From Chlorops oryzae (taxonomy: Eukaryota; Arthropoda; Insecta; Diptera; Chloropidae), in assembly GCA_020466095.1 (NCBI GenBank), contig CM035808.1, positions 4,952,688 through 5,016,687 of the forward strand: a stretch of DNA of 64,000 nucleotides, read 5' to 3'. The notes beneath the pieces were generated by a model. That model worked only from the letters and a program-made list of their open reading frames with translations, did no database searches and was not told the origin of the DNA. Shown in pieces: positions 1 through 12,600 of the stretch. The stretch's first letter is position 1; every line of letters begins with the position of its first letter. Position numbers and translations under genes: made by a program.

Positions 1-2086
1 ACAACGTGTTTAAGAGAACTTATTTATAGCTCCCAAATTATTAGCTGTTACTAACGACATAATTTCCCTTCAAAATGATGTCCTCCTACGCATAATATTT
101 CATCTTGAAGAGCATCGACTGGTAGAAACATCTTTAAGAAATTTATGGACCTTAGACAAACTTTTCCTTTGAGAATATGTTCATTTTCATTCATAAAAAT
201 AATTTCTCAATCCTATGAGTATTCAATTTATTATGTTAGCCATGCGCATATCATGTTGGGAACACTCAATTTTGAGCACTTTTTCGCTACAATAATACAA
301 TAATAAAACAAGCGCCTGTATGGGAAGACGAAGGAAATGTTGCTCAACATGTTATGTTGCTGAAACATTTGCCTATGTAATCCCAATTCGAATTTCGAGA
401 TTGTCAACAGTAACTTACTTAAATGGTTGCTTAGTTGAGAATACTTTTTCTTTGAAATTTAAGAATAAATTCGCTTCATCAAAAGATGAATAAAGCCGTC
501 CGAAAAGGGCTTGAAGTCAGTCGGTTTGCGATTGTCTTTGAAATCGGTTGTGCGATTTTCCATACTGCAATTTAAATTCGAAATAAAATTGTACGTTAAG
601 AAGAAATTTTACGAAAGGCAAATAAAACAAAGTGTGGTGTTGTGTGATATTTCATCATTAATAAAAAGTAAAAAAATTTAAAAAAATTTTTAAAAAAAAG
701 AAAAAGGTTTGTTGGAGAAATTGTAAAAAAGCCGCAAGGCGGAAGAAAGAAAAAGAAAAATTTGGGTCAAAGCCAAGTGAAACGAATATTTAATATATGC
801 AAAAATAATTGTTTATGAAATTCGTGTTTATTTTTAAAGTACGCCGCTGTATATGGAGTATATGAAGTGAAACTTTTTGTTAAAAATTGGCCAGAGAGAA
901 AATCGAGAATTTAAAAATTTATCTAATAAAAAGTTTAATTGAAAAAGCTGTATCATTTCTAATGAGTACTAATTATTAAGATCTTTAAATCAAGAGAAAA
1001 TCTTTAGTGCTGGATTATTTAAGGCCTGCACTCTTAAAAGGAATTGAATAAAATTTGTTCTATTGAGAATTTCCTTAAGATATGCATTCCCAAATCTATA
1101 GCAACATTAGCCTGAAAACAATTTGAGAAATGGAAAATATTTTATTGACACAAGAGCCCATAAAGTGCTGAATTGACAATGTTTGCGATTTTTTTTTTTA
1201 TGTCTAGTATAAAAGGACTCTACGAAGGTCTTCAAATTCATGATTTATTTCCTGCTTCGTTTAATAAAGCCTTCCAAAAATCGTGACTTCAAGCTTCAAA
1301 TCACCAGCCACAAACAATACACATTCATCCTTGCAGTGCGTTGTCCTATGTGTTTTCATCTGTCGCCGGAATAATAAACAATTCCGTTGACATTGAGTTA
1401 TTCGCGTTATAAATTCCGTCATATTCTTTTATATTTTTTACACTTTATAAACATCTAATACAGGCTGCGTTGTGTTTAAATTGATCTTAGATATAGAACA
1501 ATTGTTTTCAGGAAGTTTCGTCACACTCCAAATTGAAACTTCACGTGCCAATCACATTAGAATCTTCGGTGATATATTGAGCTCCATCAAATTTAGCATC
1601 ATTTCCCTATTCATTTCGTTTATTTTATAATAATTTTACAGCAGATTGTCATTTGAATAGATCGCAAATGTGAAATGAAGAGGTAAACATTGGAGGAAGG
1701 ATTGCTTTTATTTTATAAATCGTAAATAATAGCTTCATTTGCAATGCAATCAATTTGGATTTTTTTTCTCTATGGTTGAATGGCTTTATTAGAGTATTAT
1801 TGGCAATAGCTTCTTTAAAACGTTTTCGATTCTCTTTGAATGCAAATGAACTTGTAAAGGAGCAAAAGTTTCAATTCAATTATTTAGCTTTATTTTGAGT
1901 AGAGCTCGGATTTTGAATATTTTGAATTTTTTTGCATTTAACTGTGCTTTTTGAATATTTTATTCACTGAGGTAGGCTTTTTTTTTTTGTTAATTTGACA
2001 ATTCAACATTTTAATAGGCATACTAAATCGAACTAATTTGGAATTTTTGACAGTGCATTTTTTGAAATTTTTTTTGCATTTGTGTT

Positions 2087-2146
2087 TGAATTTTTTTTGA
2101 ATATTTTTTGAATATTTTTTGAATATTTTTTTGAATATTTTTTTGA
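2087..2146. repeat. Minisatellite of GAATATTTTTT units
   Basis: About five tandem copies of a 12-13 bp unit, GAATATTTTTT with one or two extra T, run head to tail in AT-rich DNA. The small reading frame on the minus strand here only reflects the repeat and is not a gene. Confidence 0.8.
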
Positions 2147-4448
2147 ATTTTATTTTTCATTTTTTTTACATTTTCAAATTCCGCGACATAATTATGAGAG
2201 ATTTGTGTTAATAAAAAATAAAAAATGATCACTTAAACAATTGAAAAAAAAAAAAATTTTTACAAAAAACATACAAGAAAAATTCTTCCAGAATAATGGA
2301 ACAGACATTATAACGAATCAAATTAAATTTAATATTTTGGTCTAAGGGGTTGGCTCTAAAATCCCCTCGTCCTCTACAAGTTATGGAAATTTGCTAATTT
2401 TTTCATTAAATGGTTATCAAAACTCAATCGATTGAACTTTTTCACCCAACTCTCATAATTATTTCAATATTTGAGAAGAATTTGCGATAATAAAAATCTA
2501 AAAAAAAAAGTAGTTTTATGGTTGTTAATGATTAAGGAAGGACCTTAAATTTATTGAGATAGCATCCAGGGTCAAAATGTTCTTCATCCTTACCTTACCG
2601 ACTCACAAGTGCTTGAGGCATAAATGAATAATTTCTTAAGAGCCAATTTTTATTCATATCAATTGATGCAATAGTTTAAAAAGTTTTGCCGCTTTTGGCC
2701 CGAAATATTCGAAATAAAAAGCGAGGATAGAAGAATTTGAAGTGTTTCTTTTCAAAACATCAGCTTTCGACTCAAGCAGTACCAACAGAAATGTCTATAT
2801 TTAGGATATTGAACTATAAAATTGAAAAATAACGATCGCCTCTTTCATCCTCACAGATAAGTATATGCTATCGGGAATGGATGAACCTCTGAAAAAAATC
2901 TTTCATTTTTGTGGCATTCCACGAAAATTTTAACAGTTTAAAGTTGTTTTATTGTATTCAAATAAGTTTTAAACTAATTTTTAGACCACAAGAAATTCGT
3001 TATTACAATTCAGTTACGCATGAATTATCGTGTCCATCCCTTTTTTGCACATCCCTTTTATGCAAATACCCATCAACGTCATTCACTGACGCATGTGTGA
3101 CATATCTGGAGCCATGTTGGAATGTGTGAGAATTTCAAAGATTTTTGTAAAAAGCCAAAAAAAAAAAAAGCCGTCGACCGATGAAAAGTGTTAAAATTTG
3201 ATGTAAGCTTTTAAATTTATGGGAAAAATCTCTTTTTTTTTTTTTTTGTAACTCAACACGTGCCGCAAAGCCAGAAGACTTCAGAGAATCTGAAAAAGTT
3301 TTAAGTTTTTGAGACAACTTTTCGGGGGCGGTAATGGAAATTGATGTTGGTCCTTTTAAGGGGGTATTCTGGTCTAGACGTATTATTTTCGAAGGGTTTT
3401 TATGGAGGCAAGTTGAAGGAACATAAATATTTTGCTTAAAACTCATCAAATCCTTCGGTGGCAGAGTGGGATGATTAATTTTGATGCGTTGTCGAGAATA
3501 TTCTTTGAGATTTTCTATATTCTATTTGCTTAATAAATTTCGGAAAAGCTATAGAGGCCGCTATACAAAGCAGATGTGTGTCTTTCAAAGACAATCAGGC
3601 ATTTTAAATCCGATGTCGTGTCAATATGCCTGGAAGAAATCGTTCAAAGAAAAACGCGCTCCCAAATTTCGTTCTTGTGGCCAGTGGCCACTTGAATTTT
3701 TCAGTTTTTGGAATTTTCAAATTTCCTTTAGAGAATTTATTAATTGAGGTCGTTTTGGTTTTCGCATAATTCTACACCAGAATATTCCATTGAATATGGA
3801 TTTCTAAATAAAATTCGTCCCATTAAAAATAGAATATAATGTTCTTCTTTCCAATGGAAAATCGCCAAAGCTGTTCGATTGCTTCTCCAATGAATTGGTT
3901 TTTCTCACAAAAAAAAAAAAAATAAATAAATAAAAAAAAAATAAAAAAATTAATAGAAAAATTTCAAAAAAGCAATCCAAACATAAACGCTGCTAGTGGC
4001 TTTATTTTACGCAAAACGACGAGTCGATGTATGAAATTCGTGGTGCTTTTGAATAGAAAAAGTACGAGATTCATTCATTTTAGAATTTTATTCTTCAAAT
4101 TGCTGCTAGAACTTTGAAAACTTGAGCAGTTTCCTGTAATTTTTATTAAGAACAAGTTTGATTCTCTGAAAAGTACCTTGAAACCAGTCAATAGAATATT
4201 TTCAATTACCTCGAAGTGAGTTCTCATGAACTGACTTGTTTTTCGGGTGCAAAGATTTCTAGAATCCAACATTTAGGTACAGAAGCTAAGACATGAAACT
4301 GTGGGGTTTCCTCTTGTTATTGCTTATTCATCATTCACATTCCTACCAATTTTCCTTTCTAAATAAATCATTCATTTCGCTGAGCATAAAACGTTTAAAT
4401 TCTTCTGAAGTAAAACTTTCACAAAAATTTAATAACTTTCGAAATTTT

Positions 4449-4607
4449 CCTATTCCCAATTTCCACACACAAATTTTTCTTTCCAAATAATCGACTAAGT
4501 AGGCGAGAACGGCAAGGGGAAGAGAAGAAATGTCCCTTCGCCTCACCCGTCTCATCTAATAACTAAAGAATTTCGAAAGAAAAATTTGTGTGTGGAAATT
4601 GGGAACT
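4449..4607. repeat. Inverted repeat (foldback) with about 33-bp arms
   Basis: The left arm, including CCCAATTTCCACACAC and the following AAATTTTTCTTTC, returns in inverted order at 4573-4605. About 85 bp of unique sequence lies between. No target duplication is evident, so it may be a worn foldback element or a simple inverted repeat. Confidence 0.6.
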
Positions 4608-5591
4608 ATGAAAAACAAAATTTGAAATCCCTCACATTTCTACTCATCAGAAACAGGCGTAACTTTTGGAATCAATTACCACGTATAAACGTATTAAAAT
4701 AATTACTCAATGTTGAGATTTGTGGAGCTGGATTCCCAGATGGCTTATGTTGACATTAATTGGAAAATTGTAACGAAAGTCAATCTTATACCCCACTTGC
4801 TTCTTCACTTAATGAGCAAGGAGTAAATAGCTGCACTTTGAATATGTTTACATATTGGAGCTTTTAATTAAAAATGACAGCATTTTCCTCTTATAGGTTT
4901 CGAAGCATGCTATTTCTTGTTAAGTATTAAGGAAATGTGTTTATTTTTCCGTTTGACTTACTATTTTCAAATATTTTTGGTCTGCACACAACTCGCTTCA
5001 CTTAATTTTGGGTACACAAGAAATCATGAGCTTCCCCACAAGAAGTTTGAAAAACTCTTTTCGTTTTACACACTTTTATGAACAATAATTAGAATTTGAG
5101 GAAGAAAAGAAGCTTCATTGGTTTTAACCGCATTATGAAATTTCTTTATTGCGATGATACCATAATTATACTTGTATAAAAAATAGGTACTTCGAGCCCA
5201 AACCATTTTTCTTGAAGTCTGATGGCCCAAGGGAATTTCTGCATTCCCTAATTAGGCAGCTGTCAGTAAATTTTCCACACGCCTATGAGGAGTTCTTCTT
5301 AAAGTATTCGACATCTTGAATTGCAGCTGGGTAAAACGATTCGATTTAAATTGTCCCTTGAGGCTATTAAGCTTCAATACATGATGATTATGATGAAGAG
5401 CACTCAAGACGAGATTTTCATCAATTAAATGAAAACATAAAATCAGAATTATAAAATTTTAATTGCTTTAATTCTCCACATATGAAATTCGTATAAATAT
5501 ATGCGACAGTAAAACGAAATTAAACGGGAATTATATTTTGAATTACAAAATTGGCATTAAGTATCCTATTGCATATGATCAAGCTTATCAC

Positions 5592-5835
5592 TAGAGCGTG
5601 TATTTTTAAGCATTTATAAAATTGAAGCGTACTTTATGGGGCAAAAAATTTGTTCAATTTACATAAAGTTAAGATTCAAATCGATTTTTAGCCTATTTAA
5701 GACTTTTTCAAAACTAGGAAATCCCCTTGAAGTTCAAATTCGCTACTTATTTCCAAAATGGTGATAAGAAAAAAAAATATATCCCCCCCACAAAGTATGC
5801 TTCAAATTAATAAATGTTTAAAAATACACGCTCTA
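5592..5835. mobile_element. hAT-like miniature element, TAGAGCG ends
   Basis: The 244-bp element starts TAGAGCGTGTATTTTTA and ends with the inverse. It is flanked on both sides by the 8-bp direct repeat CTTATCAC (5584-5591 and 5836-5843). An 8-bp duplication and TAGAG/CAGAG-type ends are typical of the hAT superfamily. There is no transposase, so the copy is non-autonomous. The interior, with GCATTTATAAA near one end and AAAGTATGCTT near the other, is shared with the next element and with copies near 6.3, 38.0 and 40.0 kb. Confidence 0.7.
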
Positions 5836-5843
5836 CTTATCAC

Positions 5844-6084
5844 CAGGGCTCGGATTTTGTTGCATTTATAAATTTCAAGCATACTTTATGGAGCAAAATT
5901 TGTTCGCAACAATATTTTGCGAATAAGTTTAGCGAAGTTAAACTTCAAACCGCTTTTCTAACTTCAAAAAAATTCATATTGAAGTTACAAATCGATTTAA
6001 ATCTTAACTTTATGTGAGTTGAACAAAATTTTAACTCCATAAAGTATGCTTTAAATTTATAAATGCTACAGAATTCGAACCCTG
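5844..6084. mobile_element. hAT-like miniature element, CAGGGCTCGG ends
   Basis: The 241-bp element begins CAGGGCTCGGATTTTG and ends GAATTCGAACCCTG, an imperfect terminal inverted repeat. The 8 bp on its left are CTTATCAC and those on its right are CTTATCAA, a near-perfect target duplication. It abuts the preceding element, so one target octamer occurs three times around two elements. Interior blocks such as TTTATAAATTT and CATACTTTATGGAG are the family core. No coding capacity. Confidence 0.75.
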
Positions 6085-6288
6085 CTTATCAAAAATATTA
6101 AAGTTGAGAAGTTAAAGTATAAATTTAAATATAAAAGGAAAAATAAATTGCTTTATGTTTAGTCCATTTGATCTTGGCTATTGTAGAAACGTTTATGAAC
6201 AGGTGACACGATTTGGCTAGAAAGTCTTCAGTTCTGTATGAGCTTTCATACTAAAGAATATCCCACACAGCACGGTGTGACTGCTTTT

Positions 6289-6603
6289 CCTGAATTATAC
6301 CGAAATTTTGTTTTACTAATAACCAGGGCTCGGATATATATGCATTTATAAATTTAAAGCATACTTTATGGAGTAAAAATTTTGTTCAACTCGCATTAAG
6401 TTAAGATTCAAATAGATTTTTAACTTCAATAAGAATTTTTATGAAGGTAGAAAAGACGTTTGAAGTTCCACTTCACTAGACTTATTCGCAAAATGTTGGT
6501 AAGAAAAGTTTTCCCCCCATAAAGTATGCTTTAAATTTATAAATACATATATATCCGAGCCCTGGTTATTAGTAAAACAAAATGTCGGTATAATCCTGGA
6601 AAT
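6289..6603. mobile_element. Third copy of the CAGGGCTCGG family inside a larger inverted repeat
   Basis: The core runs from CAGGGCTCGGATATAT at 6325 to ATATCCGAGCCCTG near 6570. The inverted symmetry continues about 35 bp beyond these ends on both sides, through GTTTTACTAATAAC on the left and its inverse on the right. The flanks are therefore inverted rather than direct repeats, unlike the two copies near 5.8 kb. It may be a different end variant or an element sitting in a pre-existing palindrome. Confidence 0.65.
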
Positions 6604-9228
6604 GCTAATAACCATTAGGATTTCGAAAAAAAATTTTTTTTTTCTTGAACGCGCTTTTTCCGCAGGTTTATGGGTTAAAGTATTTATGAGAATTTTTTCG
6701 GATTTTTTGTTAAAGGTTTAGAGGTAGCTCAGCGCGGATTTTCCCAAAAAGTTCGGCTTTTCTGAATTTTTCATGAAGACAGGTTCATAAGCAAAGTTTT
6801 TCAATACTTTTAGGCAATGATCGGAAGAAAAGAATCCAAGCTTTGTTTTCATTTATGTTTATTTTAAATTTCGGATTTTTTAATTTTATATAAAACGGTT
6901 AAAAGTCGCATTTCAAACAAAGCAAATTCCCCTTAAATTTGTTTAAACAAAATTTCCATTTTACTTTTGTTGTTCTAAAATCTGTGTCCAAATTATGTTC
7001 CCAAAAACCAATATAACACCAATTCGTTGCATACTTCCAGGCTTAAATTTGAAATTTTCATTGCTAACATGATATGTACCCAATCCTTATTAAATAGAAT
7101 CAAAATGACGAGTTTTTCATGGACCGCAAATCAAAAGGATAAAAATTTGGCAAGAAATATATTTTCTTTTGATTATTTCAAATCAGCTTATGCCAATACA
7201 ATTTGTTAATTACTTAATGCAAACCGATAAATTAAGATTGCATTAATTCAACTTAAGCTTGGAGCTGAAGCAGAGCATTTCGAATGCATATTGAATGTGA
7301 TTTTATTTTAATATTATTGAATCATTTTTTTTTTATTATTGAATTTATTTCATATCATATTTGTTTTTAATCTTTTTTTTTTATTTTCCTTAATCATTTT
7401 TCAATTCTATTTTAATTTTTTATGTTTAATTTTTTATTTTTTTTTAATATTATTGAGCATAATAATTTTTTAATTTATTTACGAGCAATTGAGTATGTTC
7501 CTTCTTTTATATGCGATGAATAGGATGTCTATAGGATGCAGTCGTTGACTCTTAAGGATTGTTAAAAGGAATCAAAAAGATTCATTGCCGAAAAATGAAA
7601 AATTCACTTATCTCTCGCCAAATTTTTGAGCATAATAGCTCAAATTTCCTTATTTTAATCAAAGGTTAAAGGTCTTCGAAACAAAAAGTAGATAACAATT
7701 AAAATTCTTGGAAAGCTCATAACAATTCCAGATATTGAAATAATTGAGCCCTTTTTTGTATGGCCATTAAAATTTAATGAAGTATAAAAGCGTTCCTTAG
7801 AGCAACGTAAAGAAATTTTCATTGTTCTTTGGCTTTCTTCGAATGATCTTCTATCTTTTGAAATTTTAAGGAGTGTACGAAGACATAAATGTGACATACA
7901 ATGGGCATTTCATAGAAAAGAATTACCCTAAATGGAATTGTTTACTCGTTTTAATATCTTTCATTCATTCGTTTACAAAAAAAAAAAACCTTAAGAATCA
8001 GAAGCATGTCGGAAAAGCTTTTATGGTAATTGCTTCTTTAATAATATTTCCGAGGGAAAAGTTTACGAGTTTACTCATTATTAATTCAGCTAATATCATA
8101 CATCTTTTTTATGGAAGCATTCATTTCCAGATAACCGTAGGTATAAAATAAAATGTTTTTTTTTTTTAGAGAAATTTCATTAAAATTCGGGCATAAAATG
8201 TTTAATGTTCTGAAATTATGAGTATGTTCCGCTCTTACTTAAGGCCAGAGATACAGAATATGGAGTAAAGTGGCAAGCTGAAGGTGTCACTCCATATGCT
8301 ATTGCAGTGTTTTTTCATATGGAGGAATAGAAGATAGTCTGATATTAAAATATGAACTTGTTAGCAAAATGACAGTAAGGAAAATATATAGTTACGGCTG
8401 CCATTTGGTTAATTACACAGTGCGTACAAAAAATGCCCTTTTTTTCTATAATTATTGAGAGCTGAGCAACAGCAAAGGAAACCTTTAGGGTGGGACATCT
8501 TACGAAATGTCCTTTTCTCATTCAAACTGATGATGGGCTCACTTTCATAAAACTTATAATCATCTCCTCTTCTGTCAGAAATAACATTTATTTATATGCC
8601 AAGACCTTAATGTAAGATCTTGAATGTCCGTGCATGAAAACTAGCGTTCGTGTCTGTTCGAGCTTTTTGAGAGCCCATTTTACTAGCATGCGAGAAAAAA
8701 TGCGGAAGCATACAAGTATAACAATTTTAAAGTAGGAAGGTAAGGAATTTTTAAAAAGATTTATTCCACTAATTGTAAAGATGTCATGATTTAAAATAGT
8801 CTAACCTTGTCTTTTCTTTAAGCGGTGATAATAAAAAAATATATTTTTTGTTTGAAATAATCTCGAAAACGTGTCCAACCTTTTCAAGGCATCAACAAAA
8901 TTTCAGTGAATAATTTTTCATCTAACTTGTTCAAGTGAACTCAAAGGATTGAATAAAAAAGTGTTAAAAAGCTTCTTACATTAATATGAAGGAAAGAAAA
9001 TCTCATTTGATATAAATATTTCTCAAAATATTAAAATCAAATTGTATTATTGATAAGGAAAAATTGAAAGAAAAGCCTTAAAATGAAGTTATCTAATCAC
9101 AAATAAACTCAACATATTTAAAAAATAACGAAGGACGAATCTCAGAGGTGTTTACTTCCATCACGTCGCATTAGCTTAAAAAATCCTTTCAAATTTAAAA
9201 ACGATTTCCAACGAATAAAACGCACAAA

Positions 9229-9604
9229 ATGTGCCATCAAAGTGTTGGTATTTTAAGCCGCCTTCATCGCGGCAGGGCGCCACTGTTAGCCGCGTTGGCC
9301 GCATATTCTTTATCAACAACAAGAACCAGCACGTTGGCATCATCGGTTTCAGACTCGAAACTCGCTTTGCTCTGTGCCAAAAGAATGAATTTAACCGATT
9401 GTCAGGACCTTTTTCATATGGAAAATGTGACGAGAAATGCCAGCAATGACATTTTGCCAGCTGACAATCTGCTTGAAATGGACTTGGACTACATCGGTGA
9501 TGGCGATAATTGGCCACTGGAGCGAATCGTTTCAATGATAGTGCCCGTATTTTTTGGTATCATTGGCTTTGCTGGATTGGTTGGCAACGCATTGGTCATT
9601 TTGG
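9229..9604 (+). CDS. AstA-R1: AstA-R1 coding exon 1: N-terminus and TM1
   Basis: Encodes residues 1-125 plus the first base of codon 126, and ends in G|GTATGT. The extracellular N-terminus is about 99 residues with sequons NLT, NVT and NAS, followed by TM1 (about 100-126). A hydrophobic alanine-rich stretch at residues 18-27 could act as a signal sequence or be part of an over-long start; M53 and M64 are in-frame alternatives. The start is less certain than the rest of the exon. Confidence 0.85.
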
Positions 9605-12600
9605 GTATGTAATATTTAAATTTTAATTTTTTTAAGTTTAAGTTAATTAAGGTAATTAAGGCGATTTACTTACGTTTGGGAAAAATCGTTGCCGAAATAA
9701 TGGCACACATTGTTGCAAAGAAGCTTACAACGAATTGTGCAGCAGTGTGTATTAAGTGAAAAAAAATTTTTTTGCTATACAAAAGTCATCAAGAAAACAA
9801 GCAAATTTCCTTGGGCTATTTAGTTTTCAGATGTATGTAGGTCAGTGGCCCATACATTCTGCTATCATTCAAATTTAAATGAAAATATAATAAAAGCATA
9901 GAATACATAGAATTTTGAATTTTTCATCCCTCATCTGTGTAACAATGCCATGCAAATTGAAAAAATAATCGTAAGGACAAGAAGGAACAAGAAAACAATA
10001 CAATGCAAAAGCATTGCACACATGAGATCTTCTATTCTTTTCTAAGGGTAGCTTTTCAAGTGAAAGAAATTCGAAACAATGGAATGAATGCTCCAGGTGC
10101 AACGATATTCTTTTGAATGACATCAATTGTGTTGCACAGAAGCGTAGTCGGAATGCGAAAATAATAATTTTCAGATGTATTTTTCATGGCAGAATTTTTG
10201 TGCTAAAAAATAACGATATATCCAAATGTTAGATCGTCTCATTAGCTTCTCATCAGGATGGATCATGTTGCAGATTGTCTCCAGAGTCATCCTCAAGGTC
10301 CCACACGTGCATGTACGAAAATTCGGCAACATAAGCGGACCTGTTTAGAGGATGATCCAATCAGAATCGTTTCGATTTTCCATACTGCAGATTAAATTGT
10401 AAGCTGTCATAAGATCCTCAAAAAAAGTGATCTTTCCCGAAGAAGCTGACTACAAGTCAACTTTAATGCAACAAAGGCTGACAATTGACCACTGAAAAAT
10501 TTAAAGACAATTTTCCAAAGCCACCAAGAAAAACTTCAACAAAATCCCAAGCGCTCGATCGAATTGACACAGCTCTGACTGACTTTAAGAACGATTAAAA
10601 ACATAAGGAAAAAAAGGGTGAAAATGAAATTTATCAGCAAAAAAAAAAAAAAGTTAAAGAAAGACCAAAATTTTTGAAGGAAAAAATGACAAAATTCAAA
10701 TTAAATTTCTGTTTGATCTTTGATATTTATTTCTATTGTCATAACGAAAACCCCGTCCTCGGTTTATTTGTCAAAGGTTCGAACAATTTTTTCCTGTTAA
10801 TTGACCTTTTTAGTTCTCACAATATTCGTTTTTAAAAGCATTCAGTCATTTTAATGGTGTAAAAAAGTTCAAAGAAAAAAAAAATTTTTATTTTTGACTC
10901 GTCCTACGTGCTGTCTATATTTCTAGAGAAAATTTCTTTTTACTTGCCTGTGCTTCTGTTAAAGTTAACAAGCAGAAAAATGCAATTAACGCAGAAAAAA
11001 AAATGCAAACAATTTAATATAATTTCCGGTTGGATGGGAGAACCGCTTCACTGTTTTTACCTTTCACCACGAATTCATTTCATTTTAATAAGCGTTCTTT
11101 ATTCACGCGTCCTGAACAATGAAAGTTAAGCATTTCTGTGGCATACCAACTTAAATTCTTTTTTTTGATGGCGATTTTTAACCCTTATGAATTTTTACGT
11201 AGGGGAAGAGAACGCCTGGATTTAGTAGCTTTCTGTATGAAAGATTAGACATGGTTTCGTCCCTTTGGGGCCGTCCATATATTACGTCAGCATGTTTTTG
11301 TTCATTTTAGACTTCCCCTCCACCTTATCATCAATCGTCACTGCCCAAATTGATGGGATCCCACAATCTGCGCTAATTTTAATAGCACAGGCACAGTTGA
11401 GGGCTCACATTATCCTCGCATATTGTCAAAAACATATCCGGGAACAATAAAATTGGGACAAAAATCTATCAAGACCATCACACTTCTTAGCATCAGAGAA
11501 GCACGTTCACACAATCGACGCATTGATTGAGGCAAAAAACAGTCCTTCTATGCCGAAGAGTATCTCCAATAGATCATTAAACTATTTCCTAAGGATATAG
11601 AATGTACTCTGAATCAATTATCTTGCCATAAATCATAAGAAATTTCTTTATATTTTTCATCTACCCTTTCTCGCAGTGGTCGTTGCCAATCAGCAGATGC
11701 GCTCAACGACAAATATACTCATCATAAATCTTGCAGTATCGGACATCCTCTTCGTTATATTCTGCGTTCCATTTACGGCAACCGATTACATTTCTTCTGA
11801 ATGGCCATTTGGAAATCTGTGGTGCAAATTCGTTCAATATATGATTGTGGTCACATGCCACTGCAGTGTCTATACTCTGGTGAGTGTTCTCTCCTTGTGC
11901 GATTTTCGGTCCATCCTTTTCCATGATCATAGTAGTAGGTTTAATTTGAAAAATCACTTACGAAGATTACCGTCTACACTTTCTCTTTTTTTATTCAATT
12001 TTCCCACAGGTGCTTATGTCGTTCGATCGGTTTTTAGCTGTAGTCCATCCTGTGACAAGTATGTCCTTGCGATTGGAACGTAATGCAATGATGTAAGTAC
12101 CAGCAAAAAGGTATTGAAAAGCGGAGAGGCATAAGGAAGTGTAAAGTGGTGACTGGGTGCGGGTAAGGTGGTGACTGACAGGCAATTCTATCGACTGAAT
12201 TGCTTACATGAAGTGTTAACTGCTTGATTGCTTGCTTTCCGGAAAGTAAGGAGTCGCTTCTAGTAGAGTCGAGCTTAGCAGGAATTTACCTGTATTTTTT
12301 TTAAATTTATTTTTTGCCAATATTAAACATTATTTTGAACCACAAAACAAGAGGTTGAGTACACACTCGTTGTCATTTCCAATTACTTTAAAAATTATCC
12401 TAAATAAGTTCCCTCAATTATACAAAGCAAATGGAAACGAGTGTATACACGTCAAAGGAGTAACTTGAGTGGGAAAGGAAGCTAAAATTAAAGCTTCGGA
12501 AGACTTTGCCTTAACTTTTCGACTACTTACTGACGACTTTCACTTTATGCCACGAGTATACCTACTCTCAGTAAAGACGTTGCAGTTCTCTCTCTTTACA

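Larger units (their letters stand above)
1..9228. other. Non-coding flank upstream of AstA-R1
   Basis: No open frame here has codon content, splice signals or motifs that I can tie to a protein. The sequence is AT-rich with many homopolymer runs. It holds a minisatellite near 2.1 kb, an inverted repeat near 4.5 kb and three hAT-like miniature elements between 5.58 and 6.61 kb, listed separately. The promoter and 5' UTR of the receptor gene should lie in the right-hand part or further upstream in untranslated exons, but I cannot place a transcription start. Confidence 0.6.

Noticed and set aside
3135..3449. 104-codon minus-strand frame
   Set aside because: Lysine-rich from poly(T/A) runs, no homology recognised, no splice context.
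9231..9535. Overlapping frames on both strands at AstA-R1 exon 1
   Set aside because: Shadow frames of the receptor exon, which has the splice donor and the TM1 motif.
10766..10790. GGTTCGAAC resembling a tRNA B box
   Set aside because: No matching A box, acceptor stem or anticodon arm around it.
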